Shown here: piece after piece, positions 23,861 through 34,100 of the stretch
Layout of the letters: every line of letters starts with the position of its first letter
Position numbering within the stretch: position 1 is the stretch's first letter
Notes under the pieces: generated by a model
Databases searched by the model: none
Seen by the model: only the letters and a program-made list of their open reading frames with translations
What the model was told of the DNA's origin: nothing
NCBI RefSeq assembly: GCF_026151205.1
Contig: NC_087076.1
Location: 14,123,675-14,183,674 of the forward strand
DNA length: 60,000 bases
Origin: Bolinopsis microptera
Taxonomy: Eukaryota; Ctenophora; Tentaculata; Lobata; Bolinopsidae
Reading direction: 5' to 3'
Translations under genes and position numbers: made by a program

Positions 23861-25227
23861 ATGAGTGTACACGACTTCTCTAGCGATGAACTGCTCATCG
23901 GGAAGATTAAAGCTTTAACTCCAGAAACTGAGATTAAGGTCCTCTTAGATGCATACCAAAGCAACAAGTCCCTTGAGCAAAATGTGGACCTGCTAGGTAA
24001 CTCTAGAACTATCCTTCAGAAACACCTAGCTAATGCGGTAAAGCTTCTCCAGTCTATGGATAGCGACTATCCAGTTCTTGCGGAACGAATTTCTACCCTA
24101 AAGAGCGGAAACCACCTAACCAAGGCGGTAGCTGCTACGGCGATTGTGCAGTTTATCCAAGACGCACGTGCAATTCGCTGTCTGAAGTGCAAGGCCGACT
24201 TTACCCCCTACTCCTCGGACAACTCGCCCAGCGAAGTAATATGCTGTCGTTGTAAGAGACCCGGTCACCGTGGTTGTTATACTGACACGCATGTTGACGA
24301 GGAAATAGGAGTTGTATTTCTGTGCGGCGAGTGTCTCTCCAGCTGGAGTCAACCGTCACCACAGCAAACGGAGCAAATTCTCCCTGTTACTGACCAGAAG
24401 GATGTGATAAGCAACAACATATCTGTTAAGTCCGATGTGCAGGCTGAATCTGATTCTACCATTAATACAGAAACCACTGCTAACGATCTGAAAACTAACA
24501 CGGAGGACAAAGAGATCAAGACTCCAATCAACGAAGTTTACGATCGCAACATACCAGTTTGTCCTTTACTCTTGAAACAGGAATGCCCGCATGGCATTAC
24601 TGGACTTACTGATGGCAAGTGCCAACACTACCATCCCACGTGGTGCAAGCGATTTATGCGGAACGGTCCCGGAGGCAAAGATCGTCGCCGCGGTTGCAAT
24701 CGTGGAGATAGCTGCCGCTACTTCCATACCCAACTTTGCCAAAATGGTCTTGTCTCTAACTTGTGCCTAAACAATGAATGCAAGCTCATTCATATTAGAG
24801 GTGTAAAGCGCATCAGCAGCGACAAACCACCCACTAAACCTGTTCCAACAGGAAAGAAAGGGGATGTCCCTCCTGCTCAAGACAATCACAAGCGCAGCAG
24901 GAACAATACATCAACTTTGAAGCCGCCTCATGAGAAAAATGCTTCGAAATTTTTTAGCAACAAGGATTTTCTCTGGAGCATTTGGACCAGTTGAAAGCGG
25001 ATTGGTCGAAAGAGATGTCGTGCATGATTCAGAAATCACTCGAATCAATGATGGCCTCTCATCTACCTCCGCAAACAAGCCCGAACCCCCAGCTATATCT
25101 TCGTCCGGGTGTTCAGTACTCAACTGCAGTTCAGCAACCCTACCAACAAGCCCCTCATCTTCCCCAGGGCTACCCTGCACAGCACCTGCAACAGCCTGCT
25201 CTCTACCAACCGCTGCTGGGAAAGTAG
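23861..25227 (+). pseudogene. LINE ORF1: PHD-like finger plus three CCCH fingers
   Basis: The frame from MSVHDFSSDELL carries a Cys4-His-Cys3 set (CLKC, CCRC, HRGC, CGEC), which is the PHD pattern known in ORF1 of CR1-clade elements. Near 24560-24820 follow three CCCH fingers (C-x7-C-x11-C-x3-H; C-x16-C-x5-C-x3-H; C-x8-C-x4-C-x3-H). The frame ends at 24994, but a +1 frame (EHLDQLKADWSKEMSCMIQK) continues the protein to a stop at 25225-25227 through a Gln/Pro-rich tail, so a frameshift lies near 24.96 kb. The likely role is RNA binding in the retrotransposition particle. Confidence 0.75.
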
Positions 25228-25229
25228 AC

Positions 25230-28200
25230 CTCAAATCAATACTCCCGATCTCCTCAACATTTCTTCTTAACATACAAGGAATGAATCCTGGGATAAAGAA
25301 CCAGCAATGGAAGTTAAAATCTCTCCACGAGAATTTAGCAACCAGTCCGCTCCACACTCCCTTCTTTATTCTGACTGAGACTCATCTGAAGCCATACCAT
25401 GTTGAAGCAGAGACGTGTATCCCTGGCTACAGTACCATCAGAGCTGATCGAGACAAACGTGCTCAAGGCGGTGTAGCTATCTTCCTACACCACTCTATAC
25501 CTGCTGACACGACAAAAGTGTACTCTAACTCCTATTGTGAAGTTGCAATGGTTCACATCGCTAGCAGTAACTTTCTCCTTGTTGGCGTGTACCGCCCTCC
25601 ACAGGCACCATTCGACAAATTTGATGACTGTCTGTGTGTGATCCAAGACTTTATAGACCACCTCCCTGGCTCTCCTGAACTCTACATTGCAGGCGACTTT
25701 AATTTGCCGTTTGTAGACTGGTCCAGTAAGTCGATCAAACCAAACTCCAGCAAATCGGCTTCCGACACGAACTCGGGACTAGCCTTTATGGAGTTCATAT
25801 CTTCAAACTTCCTAGAGCAGCTAGTCGACGAACCCACTAGGAAGGACCAAAACATCCTTGACCTGATCCTATCCAACAACACCGACTTAATCCACGGTTT
25901 ATCAGTGTCAAAGACGGAGAAATCAGACCACGACATAGTGACCTGTACTCTCCTCCACCCGCAGTTCCTACTTGAGCAACCAGCAAGGAAACAGTACAGT
26001 CCTGCCACAGCACTTGATGACATCAACTTCAATGCTGCTGACTGGGCCTTGATCAACAAGGAACTCACTACTGTAGACTGGTCGACAGTAACCAACCCTT
26101 CAACTAGCCAAGATGCTGCATGGGATATGTTTGAAGGGATCCTTGTGCAGATCTGCAAGAAACACGCACCTTCTCATAGCCACAATCGTCAAGCCGCAGC
26201 ATCTTCAAAAATCCCAAGGTCAAGGGTGGCTCTCCTTAGAAAGAAAAAGCGCCTTAATGCCAGGATCAACTGTATTAAATACAGATTTTGTGGCCCTTCT
26301 CCGCCTCGCAATAATGTCAAGCTTCGCAAGCTGGATGAAGAGAGGGCTGCTGTCGAGATGCTCCTTAAAGCGGACATTAAACAGCAGCGAGCCAGAGAAG
26401 AACTTGTTGCTCTTAGTAAGATCAAGACTAATCCTAAGGCGTTTTATACCTTCGCAAAGAGGTTTAAAACCCCTGCTGCATCTGTCGGACCCCTATTGGA
26501 TAGTGATGACAAGCTCCAGTCTGATCCAGCCACTATGGGTAATATCTTACAGGATCAATATGCGAGTGCTTTCAGTGACCCCAAAAAGGCAAATCTAGCC
26601 GAAGTCCGGACGTCCAAGGTCATTGAGCAACCTCATTCTATCACAGACATCGACTTTAATGAGCAAGATATCCTCGACGCCATCAAAGCGATGAATCGTT
26701 TCTCAGCAGTCGGACCTGACAAGTTCCCAGTCCTAATCCTCAAGGAATGTGGAATTGTCCTAGCTCCTGTGATAACCAAGCTTTGGAAAGCTTCGCTAAG
26801 CTCTGGTGAAATAGCTACAAAATTCAAGAACCAGAGTATTATCCCCCTTTTAAAAAGGGGAAAAGGTCGATTGCTGCCAACTATCGACCGGTATCTCTAA
26901 CATCCAACCTCATAAAGATGTTCGAGAGGGTCGTCCGCGCTAAGCTGGTTGACTACATTGTAGCTCAAGACATCATCAACCACGATCAACACGGCTTTCA
27001 AGCTGGAAGAAGCTGTCTTACTCAACTTCTTCACCACGTCCAAGACATCATGGATGACTTAGATGGTGACGAAAATGCTGATATTCTGTATCTTGATTTC
27101 AGCAAAGCCTTCGATAAGGTAGATCACGCTATACTATTGAAGAAGCTCCATATGTACGGTATCCAGGGCAACGCCCCACCGCTGGCTGGAAAGCTTCCTC
27201 AGTGGAAGAACCCAACATGTCGTTGTCGATGGTATTGAATCTCTCGTCATAATGGTGCTAAGTGGGGTACCACAGGGCACTGTGTTAGGCCCACTGCTAT
27301 TTATTTTGTATATCAACGACCTGTTCCTAGTTGTAAAACATTGCAAAGTAAAAGCGTTTGCTGATGACTCCAAGCTCCACAAAAACATCAGCTCCCCGTC
27401 CGACTGCAAATGTCTCCAGGAAGATCTCTGTGCAGTAGTGCGATAGGCAGTAGCAAACAACATGGAGCTAAACGAAAGTAAGTTCCAACTTCTCCAGCAT
27501 GGTAAGAACCCTGAGCTAAAGAAACCCTACATTTTACCATCTGGTGCATCGATATCTTCTGATGATGTCGTGAAAGATCTCGGTGTGTATGTTGACAGTG
27601 ATCTCTCCTGGCGTCAACACATCACAAGAAAGTCCTCTGAGGCAGCGAGCAAAGCTGGATGGGTACTGAGAACTTTCTCTACCAGAGACAAAGACACGAT
27701 GATGATGCTCTTCAAGACATACGTCCGCTCTATTACCGAGTATTGTTGTGCTCTCTGGTCGCCTCACCTGCAGTGTGACATAATCATGATTGAGTCGATC
27801 CAACGCTCATTCACTGCGAAAATAGCAGGATACAAGCATCTTAGCTACTGGGAGCGCCTGAAGCAGCTTGATCTCTACTCCCTACAGCGCCGTCGCGAAA
27901 GGTACATGATCATCCTTGTCTGGAAAATTTACTACGGTGAGATTCCCAACAGTGTAAACATTTCTTTCCAACACTCTCAAAGAAGAGGAGTTACATGTCT
28001 TCGTCCTCTTGGCGGATCAAAATACAAAAGCATCAACACGATGAGGTTCCATTCTTTCCCTTCAGTGGCCTCTGCTTTGTATAACGTTGTGCCTCACGAC
28101 ATCAAGTCTATCCCAACCTTGCCAAAATTCAAGGCAGCACTTGATCGCTTTCTCCATACCGTCCCCGACACCCCTCCTACCCCTGGATATACAGGGGCTA

Positions 28201-28241
28201 ATGGCAATTCAATCTTGGAATGGGCTGTGAGCAAGACATGA
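25230..28241 (+). pseudogene. LINE ORF2: APE endonuclease and reverse transcriptase, broken
   Basis: The endonuclease part shows NIQGMNPG, the catalytic-type LTETHL, VGVYRPP, AGDFNLP and SDHDIV. The reverse transcriptase shows GPDKFP, NYRPVSL, HGFQAGRSC, LDFSKAFDKVDH (motif A), SGVPQGTVLGPLLF (B) and FADDS (C). The C-terminal part, to 28241, includes ITEYCCALWSP and SFPSVASALYN, usual for CR1/Jockey elements. Frame is lost near 26.86 kb and again near 27.17 kb, and a TAG stands in frame near 27444 where a Trp or similar is expected. The frame can otherwise be followed throughout, so the lesions are few and the insertion is not very old. Confidence 0.85.
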
Positions 28242-29962
28242 TAACGGAGACACCGGTGGTGGAGACGCAAGATGTCTTGGCCTGGGCGTGCTAGCCCGAA
28301 ACGAACCCAAGGTACCCAAGGTAGGTACTCCTCCTCCTCCTGGGTCTTCCTGATCCTTCTCCTCCCTCTCAGTCATCCTCCTCAGTCATCCTCCTCAGTC
28401 ATCCTCCTCAGCCATCCTCCTCAGCCATCCTTCTCAGCCATCCTCCTCAGTACTCTTCAGTACTCTTCAGTACTCTTCAGTCCTCAAAATGTTTGTCCGC
28501 TAATGTCCACCAATGTCCGCTAATGTCCACCAATGTCCATCCAAGTCCGCCAATGTCCGTCCGGGTCCGCCAATGTCCGTCCGAGTCCGCCAATTTCCGT
28601 CCGAGTCCGCCAATGTCCGTCCGAGTCCGCCAATGTCCGTCCGTGTCCGCCAATGTCCCAAAAAAACACGTCCGTTGTCTCATAGAATCCAAAAAGGACA
28701 GGACATAGGCGGACATAGACGGACATGACACCCCCCCCAATGTGGGACAATTTCGAAAACTTAACTAAAGTACTAGCAAAACTGCGCGTTTTGCTCTAGA
28801 TACACACTTTTTTAGAGATTTTACCGGTGTATCCTTTAAAATCACCTAATTTGTTCAATTTTAGGGAGGGGCACCAAAAGGGGAGGGGGCGCCAACAGGG
28901 TGGCGCCTTTTCGGCAGGGGGGCGCCAACAGGCAACGTTACGCCACTGGATGAGAAAGGTATGGCTCATGCATTTTTATCATTCTAGAAATAATTGATAC
29001 AGCTATATTCTTTCCCTTCAGTGGCCTCTGCTTTGTATAACGTTGTGCCTCACGACATCAAGTCTATCCCAACCTTGCCAAAATTCAAGGCAGCACTTGA
29101 TCGCTTTCTCCATACCGTCCCCGACACCCCTCCTACCCCTGGATATACAGGGGCTAATGGCAATTCAATCTTGGAATGGGCTGTGAGCAAGACATGATAA
29201 CGGAGACACCGGTGGTGGAGACGCAAGATGTCTTGGCCTGGGCGTGCTAGCCCGAAACGAACCCAAGGTACCCAAGGTAGGTACTCCTCCTCCTCCTGGG
29301 TCTTCCTGATCCTTCTCCTCCCTCTCAGTCATCCTCCTCAGTCATCCTCCTCAGTCATCCTCCTCAGCCATCCTCCTCAGCCATCCTTCTCAGCCATCCT
29401 CCTCAGTACTCTTCAGTACTCTTCAGTACTCTTCAGTCCTCAAAATGTTTGTCCGCTAATGTCCACCAATGTCCGCTAATGTCCACCAATGTCCATCCAA
29501 GTCCGCCAATGTCCGTCCGGGTCCGCCAATGTCCGTCCGAGTCCGCCAATTTCCGTCCGAGTCCGCCAATGTCCGTCCGAGTCCGCCAATGTCCGTCCGT
29601 GTCCGCCAATGTCCCAAAAAACACGTCCGTTGTCTCATAGAATCCAAAAAGGACAGGACATAGGCGGACATAGACGGACATGACACCCCCCCCCCAATGT
29701 GGGACAATTTCGAAAACTTAACTAAAGTACTAGCAAAACTGCGCGTTTTGCTCTAGATACACACTTTTTTAGAGATTTTACCGGTGTATCCTCTAAAATC
29801 ACCTAATTTGTTCAATTTTAGGGAGGGGCACCAAAAGGGGAGGGGGCGCCAACAGGGGGGCGCCTTTTCGGCAGGGGGGCGCCAACAGGCAACGTTACGC
29901 CACTGGATGAGAAAGGTATGGCTCATGCATTTTTATCATTCTAGAAATAATTGATACAGCTA
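28051..29962. repeat. Recent 956-bp tandem duplication
   Basis: 28051-29006 and 29007-29962 are nearly identical (offset 956). I see only about four differences: one A in an A-run, C-run length, one T/C near 28832, and one T/G in the GGGTGGCGCC block. Each unit contains the LINE 3' end, the right part of element X, the hAT right end with its GATGAGAA duplication, and about 50 bp of flank. The duplication therefore followed all three insertions. The junction has ATT microhomology. Confidence 0.95.
28494..28660. repeat. GTCCGCCAAT-type subterminal array of element X
   Basis: Roughly ten 20-bp-scale units built from CCAATGTCCGTCCGAGTCCG. The same array is at 29450-29620 (tandem copy) and 40065-40225 (element X copy 2). 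The short ORFs here ([10 protein letters not shown]..., VRVRQCPS) are repeat artefacts. Confidence 0.85.
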
Positions 29963-30454
29963 TATTAATTCTCCAATAATTTTGGAAAAAAAGACATTTT
30001 TATTGGTGCTTTCTGTAAGAGTCAGGCGAACACCCTATTTTAGTTACATCAAAATAACTTCTGTGAATCAAAAGAGCATTTTAATTTCAAAGACCTAAAT
30101 TGCAGTGGATCAGAATGTTTTCAATACTGTCTAGTCCATATCGATTGTATGAGAACTTAGTGAGCAATTTCTTGGGATTGGCCATTTTTGGGAACCCTGA
30201 TGGAAATTTGTGCGAACAATAGAATCATGCATACAATAGATTCCTCTGTGCTCAGTTTCTGTCTATGTAGTTTCCTGTCAGTATTCTTACTCGGGATAAG
30301 AACTATATGTCACGTAGACTACTGTAGAGAACATTAAAACAATTTATTTTTGTCTAATCCGTACTGAAATCTAACCAATATCTTACAGTCTAGATATGTG
30401 ATGCAATCTCGAATGGAATTAAAGGAATTAGAAAGCTGGTAGTTTAAATCTCAA
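29963..30454. other. 5' flank of the plus-strand RA/coiled-coil gene
   Basis: About 490 bp between the tandem duplication and the first ATG. It should include the promoter and 5' UTR unless an upstream non-coding exon exists. No core promoter motif is clear. Confidence 0.4.
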
Positions 30455-31104
30455 ATGGCTCATCCAGATGCATCTCCTGGAAAAATCAAGGGGCGGGGAA
30501 CAAAGGCTCGTAAGACGAGAGTGATTAAAAGGGAAACTTATTCACGTCGTGATTTCAAAGGTTTGTTCAAATCAAATTTGTAACACTCTTACTTTAATAT
30601 TGTATTAACTTTACAGTTTATATTCTATCTTTTAATACCTCCAGGATCTTATACTTATCTTGCTTTCAGGATATAAAAGTGGCGAGGAAATATATGATAC
30701 AATAACAAAACTTATTGGTAAGAACTTTATTTTAATGATATTAATAATTTACTGCTAGGATGGATCTAGCTTTAATAGCTGTTTGTTTTATTCTATAGCA
30801 ATAGATACATGCTACCGGTCATGTCTTAACTCTTGTGGTCGACTTGTGGTTGAAACCGATGTAACTTTCATTTCTATTAAATCACACCTTTTACTGCTTT
30901 GTCATGTATCAGGTAACACATACCTGTTACATCCTTTTGTTGGTGTACACTGTATTAATTAACCAGTATTCATTGAATCATACATATCTTCCTTGTAGAT
31001 AACATCCTCTTTTGCAGCGGAAGAAAACATCGAGCCTGGCAAAAGAGAAGGCATCTACTGTACAGTGTACAAACATCTCCAGTCCAATGCCAGAACTTCA
31101 ATGA
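30455..31104 (+). CDS. N-terminal exons of the RA/coiled-coil gene
   Basis: The ATG at 30455 opens [20 protein letters not shown], a Lys/Arg-rich tail resembling a nuclear-localisation or acidic-surface-binding segment. The second exon adds [15 protein letters not shown]. The fourth exon (31018-31104) uses a strong CTCTTTTGCAG acceptor and reads [20 protein letters not shown]. An alternative acceptor at 30998 opens another frame but ends in phase 2 and does not fit the next exon. Exon 30799-30912 (frame [16 protein letters not shown]) is phase 1 to 1, can be skipped without harm, and is Cys- and Leu-rich unlike its neighbours; it may be intron sequence. Confidence 0.65.
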
Positions 31105-34100
31105 GTGAGTTTAACAGATTACATCCAATACCACATCATATTTACCTTTCATTATAATTTAATATATATATTTGTCTGCAAATATGTTAAAAATCATTAG
31201 CTTGTTTAATGTTTAGTATATATATAATATACTAAACAAGCTAATGATTTTTAACATATTTGCAGACAAGCATTAGTGGTAACTACTATCCGATAAACTG
31301 TCTTTTACAATTTTATTTTCCCACACACTATATGACTGTAACTACTGACCGCAGTATTTTCCCATGTGCCCAAACAAGCTATCGTCAAAGCATCATCTCT
31401 TGACACATCTCTCAATGTCTATTTGCATTTCTGACGCTATTTAAAATCCTGACATCTGACTTGTTGAGCTATATTTAGTAACAGACTGTGTTTAGCTAAT
31501 TAACAAGGCATCGTGTGTTATTGTTTATTTATCGTTATTGCACTTTATTACATAACTACGCCAGACTGTTTGAGTATGTAGACAGCAGAAACACCGTTAA
31601 AACCGTTCAAACTACTCAATTTAAAATTGTAAACTGCTCAGAGAAGTAATGTAATAATTAAATAATTTAAGTCAGCTGTTTTAGTAAACTATCCGGCATT
31701 ATCTTGACACGATGCTAATAGTTATAATAGAAATATTTGAAATGTCAAACGACTCTCACCAATCAAGATTATGTACAATTTCGTACAGCTGTTTACACTT
31801 TACTTACAGATTACACAAGGCTGTTTGAAAACTCGTCTAAGTCAAAATATTAAGTTGCTGTTGCCTCCTTGTGGCAGCTTCTGTTTACAGTTCTCCTAGA
31901 GGATTATACAGACCGAGACCCCAAGAGTCTGCGGCTCCTTCATCTATAATGCTTATTAGGGGTCGTACCGTCCTGGCTTGTCACGATTCAATTCTAGGTG
32001 CTGTTGAAAACAACCATAGTGAGATTTGATTTTAAACCGAATATTTCACCTCAGTTCACGACATGACACCGGATCTAGATGGGGCAGCTAATCTGGGAAC
32101 CAAAGAGCTACTCGGAGTTCTCTTATCTATCGCTAGTCGAGACGTTGAAAAGTTGATACGAAACTCAACACACGAGTTGAAGGTTGATGTGTTTATTGAG
32201 TTGAGCGAGGGCGAGTGCGGCTTGGCCAGGTACAGCTTCTTTTTCATCTTGACAGTTACATTTTTCTGTTGAGAGTGGCCTGATTTATTACTCCGTAAAC
32301 TTTGTTAATAGTCAGTAACTGTTTAAATGAAATACTTTGATCATACCCGTGCCCGGCACGTGAAACCTGATTATAATTCACTTAGAGAACTAGAGAAATA
32401 GAGAAACTATTCATCTTATTTTTGGTTCTTCTTGGAAGCTATAACCTAGCTGCATGTGCCCTTATATAATGCTATATGCGTCACAGCAAAATATGCCTGT
32501 AAAATATGTGCTATGTAACAGTTGGTCGAATTCCGCAACATAATATTGTATTTCTAGAAAATTCAAGCTACACACTATTATATACCACATGTAACATAGT
32601 AATTGTGGTAGTAGGTAAGCTGGCTAGTGGCTATAATAGTCACGAGCTTTTGGGATTTTGGAATTTAGTTCAGTATTGTATAAACCCGGTGAGTACTGAC
32701 TATTATTAGTGTTTGGAAACTGTTATTTGAGTTATTTGGAAACTTTCTGGTGTAAATAGAATCTTAATAATGAAATGATGATGAAATAAAAGTACACAGA
32801 TATCATATCAAGTTCCCTGATAACTTTGACATGACATGATCCTCCCAATCAGGTTCCCTGTGCGTTACTACACAACAGCAGAAGATCTTGTCAGCTACGT
32901 TCTCAAAGACAGGGGGGTCGCTGATTCCGCCCTGGACTATCAGCTCTCCGTTGTCAAAACTCCCTTCAAAGGTTTGTAAATACTCTGTACCTGTCTTTAT
33001 CCAGTCTTTACCCAGACATCAAATATTTATCTGGGTTTCAAATTTTGGAGACTATGCTGTCCCACATTTATCTTCCTACCTACGCAACGGAATGATATAA
33101 TATATCTAAGATACAATAAATGTTCTTTAAATAGCATTATCCTTTAGTCACATGAAATTCTTTGCATTTTTCGTGATTTTTACTTGTGAAAAGTAATACG
33201 CATTGTATCATGAAGTACTAATTTGCACCATGTTAAATTGTCAAAACTCACCGCTTACAAAGTATCAAACGCTATAAATCATTCCCACACACGCCTTCAA
33301 ATCTCAATCATAAAAGGTCTATTAATATTCCATGGGCCTCTTTACTTAGCCCCTTTACTGCATCACTCATTACATTATACTACTCCTAAGAGGCACAACG
33401 GTGTGGTGATCACAGTAAGCAAAACTACAGGAGGGATATTTCATATTATGTGGAGGGATATTTCATATTATGTTATACATTCTGCGAGGATAATACACCT
33501 TTATAATACACAGAGTAAACGCTGTGTCCTTATCATGATGTGTTGTGAGGTATATTATAACTGATCCAGATACATGATGAGGTCACGCCTCCAGGGAATT
33601 AAGATTCCTGCAGAGCAGATCACAGAGTTATATACACAGAGGAGGGATCGTTGTTACACGTGACGTCATAGCTGTGGAATGTCCTTTAGGAATGAGTGTT
33701 TAGGAATGTCGTCATTGTTGTTGTTGTTCGTCAGGCATGACATCAGTGGGAGCGGGGAGGTTTGCTCATCAAGGAGTTACGTTGCTTGGTGAGGAGGAGC
33801 ATGTCATTATACAGTGAAGAGTTGAATATTGATTGACTCGGCGTCAAGGTGATTGGGGGTTTGAGTTTAGATTGGATTGGGTGACATGACATAACTTCTA
33901 AGCCTGCACATTGCCATTGGATATTAGCTTTATTATTTAATCAATAGTTTTGTTGGAAGAGTATCTGTCCAACATAATAAGCATTTAAAGATAGTAGCTG
34001 ATTAAAAAAACAGTCGACTAGAAATACAATAACCCTGTTGTAATTGGAATGTTGCAATATTTGTACCGGACCCCTTTAGCTTCCCCAACAGACTATTTTA

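Larger units (their letters stand above)
23676..28328 (+). mobile_element. CR1/Jockey-type non-LTR retrotransposon (LINE), inactive
   Basis: Inserted into the TCC-rich core of element X. The flanks join seamlessly when compared with the uninterrupted copy at 38.3-40.3 kb, which gives both borders. It has ORF1 with zinc fingers and ORF2 with an APE-type endonuclease, reverse transcriptase and a C-terminal region. The 3' end carries short tandem units (AAGGTACCC) rather than poly(A), as CR1-like elements often do. The 5' end looks near complete. Frameshifts in both ORFs and one in-frame stop show that this copy is dead. Confidence 0.85.
22429..28738. mobile_element. Element X, copy 1 (G-tipped TIR element, with LINE inside)
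   Basis: The left end is a run of G then TGTCACGTCCGTCTATGTCC. The right end complement is a run of G then TGTCATGTCCGTCTATGTCC, so the inverted termini match over about 28 bp apart from one base. AATGTGG(G) flanks both sides (22421 and 28739) as a 7-8-bp target duplication in the hAT host. Inside are GGACATAGGCGG subterminal repeats on the left, a CGGACAAAAA repeat block near 22670, a TCC/CTC-rich core and a (GTCCGCCAAT)-type array on the right. It encodes no transposase and I cannot assign it to a superfamily. Compared with copy 2 it carries an extra 4.65-kb LINE. Confidence 0.8.
22343..28948. mobile_element. Short non-autonomous hAT element, inflated by nested insertions
   Basis: The left end at 22343 and the complement of the right end at 28948 both read CAGTGGCGTAACG. 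An exact 8-bp direct repeat GATGAGAA lies outside each end (22335-22342 and 28949-28956). CAGNG-type termini with 8-bp duplications are the signature of the hAT superfamily. Only about 85 bp on the left and 210 bp on the right belong to this element, including GGGGGGCGCC subterminal blocks. The rest is element X and a LINE inserted into it. No transposase is present, so it is a MITE. Confidence 0.85.

Noticed and set aside
28477-29707. Several ORFs with MSANVHQCP and [13 protein letters not shown] repeats
   Set aside because: Read-outs of the GTCCGCCAAT subterminal array of element X, present on both strands and in three frames.
30999-31104. Alternative acceptor giving the frame [17 protein letters not shown]
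   Set aside because: It would exit in phase 2, which does not fit the next exon; the acceptor at 31017 has a better polypyrimidine tract and matching phase.
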